DNA from: GCA-002726655 sp046582185
GTDB taxonomy: Bacteria > Pseudomonadota > Gammaproteobacteria > Pseudomonadales > Azotimanducaceae
Length of the DNA: 64,000 nt
NCBI GenBank assembly: GCA_046582185.1
Contig: JAYGEX010000039.1
Location: 124,001 to 188,000 of the forward strand
Direction of reading: 5' to 3'
The notes under the pieces are model-generated. The model was not told the DNA's origin. It saw only the letters and a list, made by a program, of their open reading frames with translations, and ran no database searches. How positions within the stretch are numbered: the stretch's first letter is position 1; the number at the start of each line of letters is the position of its first letter. Made by a program: the position numbers and the translations under genes. Shown here piece after piece: positions 8,863-16,198 of the stretch.

Positions 8863-10743
8863 TTAGTTACAGCCAGATGGTAAATCCAGCGTAGGATTCC
8901 TGTCGAAAAAACCCACCGGAATAAGATGAAAGCCACAATATTCAACGGGCATAACTGGCCAGTCTTCTGGTCTTGGAACATGAGTAAGACCGAAGGTATG
9001 CCATAACACCAGATCGCATTGCGAGATATCGCGATCGCTTTCGGTATTTTCGCCCAGACCATTTTGCCCTTCATGCATGACGGTTAATGGGCCGCCTGCG
9101 CTGTACTCCTCTGCATTAAATGGCGTTGCCCAGATGTTGTACATGGCAAATGCGGCGCGCTTGGCCATGATTGAGTCAGGGTGTGCTAACAAGGTGGGTG
9201 AGGCTCCGGCCAATAGTTTGTACGCGACGGCTTGTCCCCAGCTATTCAATTTATTGGGATTAGTGATCTTCCAGTTGCGGCTATATTCAGGGTTGAGCTT
9301 GCGCTTAGCTTCCTGCTCAGATTTAAGATGTGTGCTCACATTTCTGAATTGTGTGCCGTCGGGGTTGTCTGCTGAAATCGGCAGGACTTCAATTTGGCTT
9401 TCAAACAGGGAATTGGAACCGCCATCCAGCTCCCAGTCGAGTCTGAAACAAAACAGATGTTGATGTACCGGGGAGGCCAGGTTTCGACCGATAATTGGTG
9501 CTTGTTCCGGATTGTGAGTGTCATCAGTTACCGCACTAATTCCTACTATTCCGGTTAACTTAACTTCCATCTGGATATTACCGTCCAGGTATAAATTCCA
9601 GTAAAAGCCATAGTCGTAGTTACCCACCGTATGGATGGTGCTGATGACCAGACGCCTGGAGCGCCGAACCTCGGTTGTCTCTGCTACCGCATCCGTATGC
9701 TTCCATTGAATGCCAAAGTCCTCTTCATGCAGACAGATCGCTTGCTTAATGGTCTTGGCTTTGCCGTCCCAGGTGATCTGATTTACGTCGAAATAGTGAA
9801 TGTCGCCGACACAGTCGCAACCCAGGGTCAGGGAGTTAACCAATGTTCCCATGCTGTATTCGCTTGCATCCAATACATGTTTCCAACTGTGCATGTCGCT
9901 CTTATCGCCATAGGGAACAACCATTTCTGATAAGGAAGCGCGATACAAAATTGGTCGGCTCTGATTACTTAGCTGATGTAGAACTAATCCGTGTACGGGA
10001 TGTACGCTTATGCGAAATTCCCATCCTTGCCAGCTGATTTTGTAGTTATCTACTGTAAAGCTTGGACCCTCTGGTTGTGAAATTTGCAGTGGCTTTAGAT
10101 CACTCCGAAGTTCGCCCTGGTGAGCCTTGTCAAAGCGTCCTGAATCAGGCGGTATGATTGTGGTGCCAGTGTCTTCAACCTCCAGCACTTGTCTTGTTGT
10201 CAGGTCTACATGCGCGATAAGACCATGAATAGGTCTTGCATAACCGTTGTCAGTTTTGTCCTCACGAACAAAAGCTATTGAGCGCATCATTCTGTGGCCT
10301 TTCGTAGCCTCTGAATGCACATATCCGCTCCCGGGCCACGGGTCAACTTGAACGAGATCAATATCTGTAATTCCTCTTTCCTTGACCGCGGCGAGCCACC
10401 TCGGATCTTTTTTCGTCAGGATGACTGCAGTTTCAAAATCGGCTGCGCCATACGGTGCTTGAGCTGTGCCTGACAAGCGTTCAAATGTATCGACGCTATT
10501 TTTTCCCAGATGTATGTCAACCTTAAAGCCACCATCCGGAGTTGGATCGGTTCCCAGCAGTCGTACTACCCGATTGAGGGGATCGCCGGATTGATAAGAA
10601 TGAATGTTATCTTTTGATGGCTCAACCAGCTCTATAGAGCTAAAGACTGCCTTATCGTGGCTTTGCTCGACGCCGCGAAATATCTTCACCGCGTTTTCTA
10701 TTTCGCTGGCAGTGATGGGATGTAGTGGATGGTTGACCGGCAT
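8863..10743 (-). CDS. Copper-containing primary amine oxidase
   Basis: A 626-residue copper amine oxidase that converts primary amines to aldehydes, ammonia and H2O2. The cofactor motif T-x-x-N-Y-D-Y is present (TVGNYDYGFYW), with Tyr376 the expected topaquinone precursor. Copper histidines appear in SPVHQHLF and LWHTFGLTHVPR, and the base aspartate in HVLDASEYSMG. No signal peptide is visible, so it is probably cytoplasmic, as for AtzH/histamine-oxidase-like bacterial members. The start is the ATG at 10743, 8 bases after AGGGA; a TTG two codons upstream is too close to that site. It lies in the block splitting purB from hflD. Confidence 0.9.
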   Translation of the reverse strand: MPVNHPLHPITASEIENAVKIFRGVEQSHDKAVFSSIELVEPSKDNIHSYQSGDPLNRVVRLLGTDPTPDGGFKVDIHLGKNSVDTFERLSGTAQAPYGAADFETAVILTKKDPRWLAAVKERGITDIDLVQVDPWPGSGYVHSEATKGHRMMRSIAFVREDKTDNGYARPIHGLIAHVDLTTRQVLEVEDTGTTIIPPDSGRFDKAHQGELRSDLKPLQISQPEGPSFTVDNYKISWQGWEFRISVHPVHGLVLHQLSNQSRPILYRASLSEMVVPYGDKSDMHSWKHVLDASEYSMGTLVNSLTLGCDCVGDIHYFDVNQITWDGKAKTIKQAICLHEEDFGIQWKHTDAVAETTEVRRSRRLVISTIHTVGNYDYGFYWNLYLDGNIQMEVKLTGIVGISAVTDDTHNPEQAPIIGRNLASPVHQHLFCFRLDWELDGGSNSLFESQIEVLPISADNPDGTQFRNVSTHLKSEQEAKRKLNPEYSRNWKITNPNKLNSWGQAVAYKLLAGASPTLLAHPDSIMAKRAAFAMYNIWATPFNAEEYSAGGPLTVMHEGQNGLGENTESDRDISQCDLVLWHTFGLTHVPRPEDWPVMPVEYCGFHLIPVGFFDRNPTLDLPSGCN

Positions 10744-10828
10744 GTGCAAAGTCCCTAGAAAATTGATATTAGATTGATAGTTATTTCATATCCCCAGTAG
10801 CTGGAATACTTCACAAGCTGGACGCTGG

Positions 10829-11302
10829 TCATTCAGATGAAGTGTCTCCCCTTAGCTTTAACTGGAGTCCATTAAGGAAGTTACGGAGAACTTGATCCAT
10901 ACAGTCCCGATATTGGCGATGCCCGGGTTTCCTGAAAAATGAACTTAATTCGGGGGCGCTCAAGCGTAGCCCCGCTAGATTGAGTATTTCAAGAATATCG
11001 TCCGACCGGAGACTTAAGGCGATTTTCAGTTTCATGAATATCATATTGTTGTTTAGTCGCGTCTCTGGTTTAACTTGCGGGCCGTCGCGTTTACCACGTT
11101 TCTCAATGATCAGGCCATTTAGAAATGTTGCCAGAGTGATGTCGTTGCATTTCTTGAATAGCTTGGCATCTTCTTTGGAAAGCCAGCCTCGAACCTGCCA
11201 TCTCTTTACCTCAAGATCAGCTAACTTAAATATGTCGATCATCTTCGAGTCATCAAAGTCGAATATATAGCGGACCCGGCCCATCACATCATTGTTTAAC
11301 AT
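10829..11302 (-). CDS. DUF1456 family protein (YehS-like)
   Basis: A 157-residue protein made of two similar halves: an N-terminal copy beginning LNNDVMGRVRYIFDFDDSKMIDIFKLA and a second copy beginning NNNMIFMKLKIALSLRSDDILEI (about residue 83 on). This duplicated helical layout and the conserved NN-D/I-x-x-K/R start are those of DUF1456, of which E. coli YehS is a member. No biochemical role is established. Read from the strand, it precedes the amine oxidase by 85 bases. No membrane segment or signal is seen. Confidence 0.8.
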   Translation of the reverse strand: MLNNDVMGRVRYIFDFDDSKMIDIFKLADLEVKRWQVRGWLSKEDAKLFKKCNDITLATFLNGLIIEKRGKRDGPQVKPETRLNNNMIFMKLKIALSLRSDDILEILNLAGLRLSAPELSSFFRKPGHRQYRDCMDQVLRNFLNGLQLKLRGDTSSE

Positions 11303-11462
11303 TTATTACTCATTTCTCCGGCCCTGTCAGACCAGGGATGACAGTTAATTTTCTTGCCTTGCTTGCATCTAACGAATTGTATGCCATGGTGAGGGTATCC
11401 AGCGAGCATAATAGTTTTCGCATCCTCCTCCTGATTGCCAGCTATAAGGCGAAGCTATTTCT

Positions 11463-12101
11463 TCAGCAATACTTGAGGTTCGATAGGGCCTTGTGAATCG
11501 ATCTTCGTGAAACCAGAAATTGCCACCTACGGCCCCCCAGCTGATGCCAGAGCACCGCAGATCGGATTCCAGCCAATAATAAGGCTCGGATCTTGTTGAT
11601 ACTGGTTTCATTTTCAAGATGAATTTGCTTACCCACGACGCTAATTTTGGGCTGAAAGGTTCCGGGAATTGCCTGGTAAAGATCCGCGAGATCAGCGACG
11701 ACGCGATCATCAATGATTGGCGTGCGATCAACATCCAACATACGCTTCTCATCGATTAAGGAAATCCGCGCGCCCAGATCACGCATAAGATCAGGGTGTA
11801 AGGATAGTTTCCTCTCAATTTGAATCAGGCCAAGTCCATAGCGAACAATGTCAGAATGATTGGCGAGATTAAATTGCTCAATCAGTTCTGTGCATACCCT
11901 GATGCCGGTTGCAATTCCGGCGGTGCCTTCAAACACATCACGGGTATCGCCAGGGTTGGTAATAAAAATACTATTCAGGCTGATATCAAGGCTGCCCTGA
12001 CTGACCATGCCGGTTCGAGCAATATTCGAGACCAGATAGCTTGCCAGCACGAGTCCGGATAGAGCAATTACTCTCTCTTCATAATTATGATGATTCTTCA
12101 T
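11463..12101 (-). CDS. hflD: HflD homolog
   Basis: A 212-residue helical protein of the HflD family, named for its effect on lambda lysogenisation through CII in E. coli; its general role in other bacteria is not established. Recognised by the N-terminal layout (ERVIALSGLVLASYLV), the LNSIFITNPGDTRDVFEG segment, YGLGLIQIERKLS, and the near-universal RALLLAGIRSAVLWHQLGG close to the C-terminus. Its ATG overlaps the mnmA TGA (ATGA at 12098-12101), the usual mnmA-hflD coupling. The normal next gene, purB, is displaced by about 4.7 kb. Confidence 0.9.
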   Translation of the reverse strand: MKNHHNYEERVIALSGLVLASYLVSNIARTGMVSQGSLDISLNSIFITNPGDTRDVFEGTAGIATGIRVCTELIEQFNLANHSDIVRYGLGLIQIERKLSLHPDLMRDLGARISLIDEKRMLDVDRTPIIDDRVVADLADLYQAIPGTFQPKISVVGKQIHLENETSINKIRALLLAGIRSAVLWHQLGGRRWQFLVSRRSIHKALSNLKYC

Positions 12102-13243
12102 GTGAGGACATGATCCGGATTACAGTTGTCTTCGACGATTGTGCCACCACCAAGGCAGATATCGCCAGCATAGAAGCAAGCCCACTGACCAGGAGTGACC
12201 GCCCGTTGAGGAGACTCGAAAGTTGTGAACCAACTGCCATCCTCCAATTGAATTAATTCGCAAGCCTGATCTGCTTGCCTGTAGCGAGTTTTTACCATGC
12301 CTGTAAATGGTAGCGATGGCGGCTGGTTCACCCAGAAAATCGATTCGCAGCGCATACTGCCAGTGAACATCGCAGGATGATTTGTCCCCTGAGCGACGAT
12401 GAGGCGATTGCGGCTTAAATCCTTTGCCACCACATACCATGGTTCATCAGTGGCATTTTTAACTCCGCCAATGCCGAGACCTTGTCGCTGTCCGAGCGTG
12501 TGGTACATGAGTCCATCGTGTTGGCCGAGAGTCTGACCATCTACAGATTCAATTGGCCCGGGTTGTGCAGGAATATACTCCTGCAGAAAGTCTTTGAAGC
12601 GGCGCTCGCCTATAAAGCAAATGCCTGTTGAGTCCTTTTTGTTGTGGGTGACGAAGCCATTTTCTCTGGCGATGGATCTGACCACAGATTTTTTCAACTC
12701 GCCAATGGGAAACAGGCAATGTTGAAGCTGGCTTGAAGATACCGACTGCAGGAAATAACTTTGATCTTTGTTTCCATCCAGCCCTTTTAGCAGAGCCACA
12801 TGACCATCCTCGTGGACCAGACGTGCATAGTGTCCGGTCGCAATCATATCGGCGCCGAGCAGCTGGGCATAATCAAGAAAGACTTTAAACTTGATTTCAC
12901 GATTACATAGGATGTCGGGGTTTGGTGTTCTTCCTGCTTTATATTCCTGAAGAAAATGCTCGAATACATTGTCCCAGTATTCTGCGGCGAAGTTAGCCTC
13001 ATGGAGAATGATGCCGAGTTTTTCACATACCGACCGGGCATCCTTCAGATCTTCTTTCGCCGTACAATATTCTGTACCGTCATCTTCTTCCCAGTTCTTC
13101 ATGAACAGACCTTCGACCTGATATCCCGACTGAAGAAGAAGTAGGGCGGCGATTGAAGAATCAACGCCGCCGGACATGCCGACGATGACGCGGGTATTTT
13201 TGATGGATCTGTTTGCGGATTTATTAGACGATCTATTAGACAT
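12098..13243 (-). CDS. mnmA: MnmA, tRNA-specific 2-thiouridylase
   Basis: Thiolates U34 of tRNA-Lys, -Glu and -Gln. The PP-loop ATP site SGGVDSS is at residues 24-30; the catalytic pair is Cys113 (NPDILCNREIKF) and Cys209 (GICFIG). The length, 381 residues, includes about 15 polar residues before the usual start. TGHYAR and LGQRQGLGIGG are further family motifs. Sulfur would come through TusDCBE, encoded 17 kb away in this window. It is the first gene of an mnmA-hflD pair, with moaC divergent on the other side. Confidence 0.95.
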   Translation of the reverse strand: MSNRSSNKSANRSIKNTRVIVGMSGGVDSSIAALLLLQSGYQVEGLFMKNWEEDDGTEYCTAKEDLKDARSVCEKLGIILHEANFAAEYWDNVFEHFLQEYKAGRTPNPDILCNREIKFKVFLDYAQLLGADMIATGHYARLVHEDGHVALLKGLDGNKDQSYFLQSVSSSQLQHCLFPIGELKKSVVRSIARENGFVTHNKKDSTGICFIGERRFKDFLQEYIPAQPGPIESVDGQTLGQHDGLMYHTLGQRQGLGIGGVKNATDEPWYVVAKDLSRNRLIVAQGTNHPAMFTGSMRCESIFWVNQPPSLPFTGMVKTRYRQADQACELIQLEDGSWFTTFESPQRAVTPGQWACFYAGDICLGGGTIVEDNCNPDHVLT

Positions 13244-13388
13244 GAGGGTTGGAAAATTGAGAACAGCGTTGTATTTTACGTTAGTCCGCGCGTCTCTGCC
13301 ATTAACTCAATCAATCTCACTCAGGGTCTCCTCGAACCGGTGTACAATGAATGTAATTGTTTAGTGATCTAATAAAGAGTTATCCAAG

Positions 13389-13880
13389 ATGCCCAAGGCA
13401 AGAACACAATTAACCCATCTGGATTCAGATGGGAATGCAAAAATGGTTGATGTTAGCGATAAGGCGCTCACCGTGCGTGTCGCCACGGCCAGGGCCCTGG
13501 TGCTGATGGAAGCAGAAACCCTTTCACTCATTGAGACAGGTGATCATAAGAAGGGGGATGTCTTTTCCGTAGCAAAAATTGCAGGTATCCAGGCCGCCAA
13601 AAAATGTTCAGATTTAATTCCGCTGTGTCATCCCCTTGCGCTCTCCGCCATTGATGTGGATTTCACAATTCATCCGGAAAAGAATCAGGTTGAGATCAGA
13701 ACTATGTGTCGCCTGACGGGGCAAACAGGCGTTGAAATGGAGGCGTTAACTGCGGCTTCAGTAGCAGCCCTGACTATCTATGATATGTGTAAAGGCGTCG
13801 ACCGTGGCATGACTATTACCGGCATTGAACTCCTGACCAAATCTGGCGGTAAATCCGGCGATTGGACGCGGGAGGAATAG
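13389..13880 (+). CDS. moaC: MoaC, cyclic pyranopterin monophosphate synthase
   Basis: A 163-residue enzyme of molybdenum cofactor synthesis that converts the MoaA product into cyclic pyranopterin monophosphate. Motifs: MVDVSDKALTVRVATARA, KKGDVFSVAKIAGIQAAK, CSDLIPLCHPLALS, and EMEALTAASVAALTIYDMCK with the catalytic lysine region. It is the first gene of a moaC-moaD-moaE operon. MoaA, the radical SAM enzyme of the step before, is not in this window. Confidence 0.96.
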   Translation: MPKARTQLTHLDSDGNAKMVDVSDKALTVRVATARALVLMEAETLSLIETGDHKKGDVFSVAKIAGIQAAKKCSDLIPLCHPLALSAIDVDFTIHPEKNQVEIRTMCRLTGQTGVEMEALTAASVAALTIYDMCKGVDRGMTITGIELLTKSGGKSGDWTREE

Positions 13881-13882
13881 GC

Positions 13883-14134
13883 GTGATTGAGGTCGTCTTT
13901 TTCGCGAGCCTGAGAGAAGATCTCGGCTCTTCTGGTTTCAAGATTGATCCCTCCGGTATTAACAATATCAATGATGTAATAGATTCACTGGCGTCCGCAC
14001 AGGGTACTCATTTCAAAGACATTCTTATTGGCGACAACATTCTTGTCGCCATAAACCAGGAGATGGGTGATGTAGATACGACGGTGAATGATGAAGATGA
14101 GGTTGCATTTTTCCCGCCGGTGACTGGCGGATGA
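13883..14134 (+). CDS. moaD: MoaD, molybdopterin synthase small subunit
   Basis: An 83-residue ubiquitin-like sulfur carrier. It ends in PVTGG, the C-terminal Gly-Gly that is adenylated and thiocarboxylated before sulfur is passed to the pterin in the MoaE active site. The frame is open from a TTG at 13862 inside moaC, but GGAGG at 13871-13875 lies 7 bases before the GTG at 13883, which decides the start. It begins 2 bases after the moaC stop and its own stop overlaps the moaE start. Confidence 0.93.
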   Translation: MIEVVFFASLREDLGSSGFKIDPSGINNINDVIDSLASAQGTHFKDILIGDNILVAINQEMGDVDTTVNDEDEVAFFPPVTGG

Positions 14135-14592
14135 ATATTCGAATCTCCGTTCAGGAGCAAGCCTTTGATGCAGGCGCGGAAATTGCCCTGCTGAAGTCGT
14201 CGGGCGTTGGCGGTATCAATGTATTTGTCGGCGTAGTTCGTGAAATGAATGAGGGCGACTCCGTTAGCGGCTTATTTCTGGAACATTATCCGGGAATGAC
14301 GGAGAAACAAATAAAGACAATTATCGATGAGGCGGGCGCTCGCTGGGACCTTCAATCGGCGACAGTCATTCACAGAGTGGGGCAGTTGCATCCTGACGAT
14401 GAAATTGTGTTTGTCGGTGTATCTAGTGCGCATCGCGGAGATACGTTCGATGCTTGCGAATTCATCATCGACTTTCTAAAGACGCGCGCGGCATTTTGGA
14501 AGAAGGAAACTTTTTCAGAGGGTGATCGTTGGCTTGAAACTCGGAAAAGTGATTTGAAGACGGCCGAAAATTGGGCGGCTAAATTTGAATAG
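14131..14592 (+). CDS. moaE: MoaE, molybdopterin synthase catalytic subunit
   Basis: A 153-residue subunit that, with MoaD, inserts the dithiolene sulfurs to make molybdopterin. Recognised by GGINVFVGVVRE, LFLEHYPGMTEKQI, IHRVGQLHPDDEIVFVGVSSAHRG and the lysine-rich KTRAAFWKKE that holds catalytic lysines. ATGA at 14131-14134 couples it to moaD. Its TAG stop directly abuts the stop of rluE on the other strand, with no room for a terminator between the two. Confidence 0.95.
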   Translation: MNIRISVQEQAFDAGAEIALLKSSGVGGINVFVGVVREMNEGDSVSGLFLEHYPGMTEKQIKTIIDEAGARWDLQSATVIHRVGQLHPDDEIVFVGVSSAHRGDTFDACEFIIDFLKTRAAFWKKETFSEGDRWLETRKSDLKTAENWAAKFE

Positions 14593-15132
14593 CTAAGAAA
14601 GAACGACAGTTAGTTTTTTGTATTCACCGACTTCAAGGTTTTCGGTACTCCAATCCCCAATCTGATGTCGAAAGAGTCGAAGCGTGGGAAACCCCGTCGC
14701 AGCGGTCATTCGCCGGACTTGTCGATTTTTGCCTTCCGCAATGGTCAAGGAAATCCAGGTAGTTGGGATTGCGGCCCGATATCTAATGGGTGGTTCTCTA
14801 GCTGGCAGCGGTTCATCAATAGTTGTTGTTGTCGCAGGGCGAGTCAGTCCGTCTTTTAACTGGACGCCACTGCTTAAGTCCTTAAGCGCATCAATTGTTA
14901 TTTCTCCATCTACCTGCACCCAATAGGTCTTTTTCATCTTGTGCCGCGGATCGGCAATCTTCGCCTGAAGGCGACCATCGTCAGTTAATAAGACGAGTCC
15001 TTCCGAGTCCTTGTCCAATCTGCCGGCGGCATAGAAACCTTCATGAGAAATGAAGTCAGCCAGAGTAAGGCCTTCGCCGGTAAACTGACAAAGGACGCCG
15101 TAAGGTTTATTAAAGAGAATGAGGTTTGACAT
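14593..15132 (-). CDS. rluE: RluE-type rRNA pseudouridine synthase
   Basis: A 179-residue RsuA/RluB/E/F family enzyme that isomerises uridine in rRNA; RluE of E. coli modifies 23S U2457. The catalytic aspartate is Asp40 in AAGRLDKDSEGLVLLT, and EGKNRQVRRM is the second family motif. No S4 domain is present, as in RluE. The frame extends upstream to 15258, but the family starts at the ATG at 15132 (LILFNKPYGVLCQF follows), and the upstream part would add an unrelated hydrophobic stretch. A paralog specificity other than RluE is possible. Confidence 0.85.
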   Translation of the reverse strand: MSNLILFNKPYGVLCQFTGEGLTLADFISHEGFYAAGRLDKDSEGLVLLTDDGRLQAKIADPRHKMKKTYWVQVDGEITIDALKDLSSGVQLKDGLTRPATTTTIDEPLPAREPPIRYRAAIPTTWISLTIAEGKNRQVRRMTAATGFPTLRLFRHQIGDWSTENLEVGEYKKLTVVLS

Positions 15133-15254
15133 GACGGCCAGGGTTACTTTCAGGGTATTGATGGACACAGTGAGGCACCACCAGCAAAGGATAAGTATGG
15201 CTTCCGGTAAAAGAACCACACAGAAGAGAAATTTATCAAAAACGGAGGAACGAC

Positions 15255-15500
15255 TCAAGGCTCCGCGGCCTTCTCTTCTGTTTGTTCACTCGGTAGGTCA
15301 GCAGGGCAGATGTTAATTGCGTGAGAACCTTTGGGACCTTCTAGAATCTCAAAATCCACTAGTTGTCCGGCTTTCAGCGTTCGATATCCGTCCATCTGAA
15401 TCGAAGAGTAGTGTGCGAAATAGTCTTCCCCACCTTCTCCTGCCAAGATAAAACCATAGCCCTTGGCATTATTAAACCACTTAACACGACCTGTCGGCAT
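15255..15500 (-). CDS. cspD: CspD-like cold-shock domain protein
   Basis: An 81-residue single OB-fold protein. It has RNP1 (KGYGFI) and RNP2 in the CspD form (DYFAHYSS, then IQMDGYRTLKAGQ), plus a short acidic tail. CspD of E. coli binds single-stranded DNA and blocks replication in stationary phase; the role here is inferred. The longer frame from 15551 adds 17 residues not found in the family, so I use the ATG at 15500. Position next to clpS-clpA on the opposite strand is the conserved gammaproteobacterial arrangement. Confidence 0.9.
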   Translation of the reverse strand: MPTGRVKWFNNAKGYGFILAGEGGEDYFAHYSSIQMDGYRTLKAGQLVDFEILEGPKGSHAINICPADLPSEQTEEKAAEP

Positions 15501-15829
15501 AGCGGTAACACCTCGCAGTGTTGATCCTACCCGGTGACTCAACTGTTCCATGTAACGGGTAATACGCTACTTTAGGATCAAGAAATGCGATCCGTCAAGC
15601 AACAATTGAGGAACTTCACGATTTTGAGCTTGGAAATTGATTTTATAGCAAATTAAAGCTCGGATTGCTGCAATTTTGCAAAACTACTTCTGGATTAGAT
15701 GAATACACGAGAGCAATGCTTGCTAAAAGTGTAGGATACAAATATGAGTTGGTTTATAGATAAATTGAAAGAAAGTCGAAAAATAAGTAGTAGGGAAGCT
15801 TGAAACTTTCCGGCAGGGCTCCATAACTA
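15501..15829. other. Divergent intergenic region cspD / clpS
   Basis: This 329-base gap separates two divergent genes and should hold both promoters. It is A+T-rich from about 15600 on. I see no terminator or repeat. A 19-codon open frame (15744-15803) with a ribosome-site-like AGGA is listed separately. Confidence 0.5.
15744..15803 (+). CDS. Possible 19-residue small ORF upstream of clpS
   Basis: ATG at 15744 to TGA at 15801-15803 encodes MSWFIDKLKESRKISSREA, a basic amphipathic-looking peptide. AGGA at 15733-15736 is 7 bases upstream. It ends 26 bases before the clpS ATG, so it could be a leader peptide or chance. No homolog is recognised and the length is too short to judge by composition. 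Confidence 0.25.
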   Translation: MSWFIDKLKESRKISSREA

Positions 15830-16186
15830 ATGAGTAAGACCAGTAAGATAATAGTGGCTAGCGATGATCCCGGAACGGATCAGGATCGGGGCATAGGAAT
15901 ACTTGAGGCCCCTACAAAACCAAAGCTCGCCAGGCCACCGATGTACAAGGTGATTTTGTTAAATGACGACTATACCCCCATGGAATTTGTGGTTGAGGTA
16001 CTGGAAGTATTTTTTGGAATGAACAGAGAGAAGGCAACCCAGGTTATGCTGGCAGTACATACAGTGGGTAAGGCCACTTGTGGAATATTCACTCGCGACG
16101 TTGCAGAAACGAAATCTGCACAGGTCAATCAGTACTCCCAAGAGAATCAACACCCCCTTGTTTCAGATATCGAAGCAACGGACTAG
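15830..16186 (+). CDS. clpS: ClpS, N-degron adaptor of ClpAP
   Basis: A 118-residue adaptor with a flexible N-terminal extension (about 35 residues) and the conserved core: MYKVILLNDDYTPMEFVVEVL, where Asn-Asp-Asp binds the substrate amino group, and VMLAVHTVGKATCGIFTRDVAETK. It delivers proteins with N-terminal Leu, Phe, Trp or Tyr to ClpA. It is 12 bases upstream of clpA and probably co-transcribed. The transferases that create such N-termini, bpt and aat, are 3-4 kb away. Confidence 0.96.
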   Translation: MSKTSKIIVASDDPGTDQDRGIGILEAPTKPKLARPPMYKVILLNDDYTPMEFVVEVLEVFFGMNREKATQVMLAVHTVGKATCGIFTRDVAETKSAQVNQYSQENQHPLVSDIEATD

Positions 16187-16198
16187 CAAGGATATATA

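Noticed and set aside
11369..11752. 127-codon frame overlapping the 3' part of hflD
   Set aside because: It is in another phase of hflD, which has full family similarity; the frame has no recognisable features.
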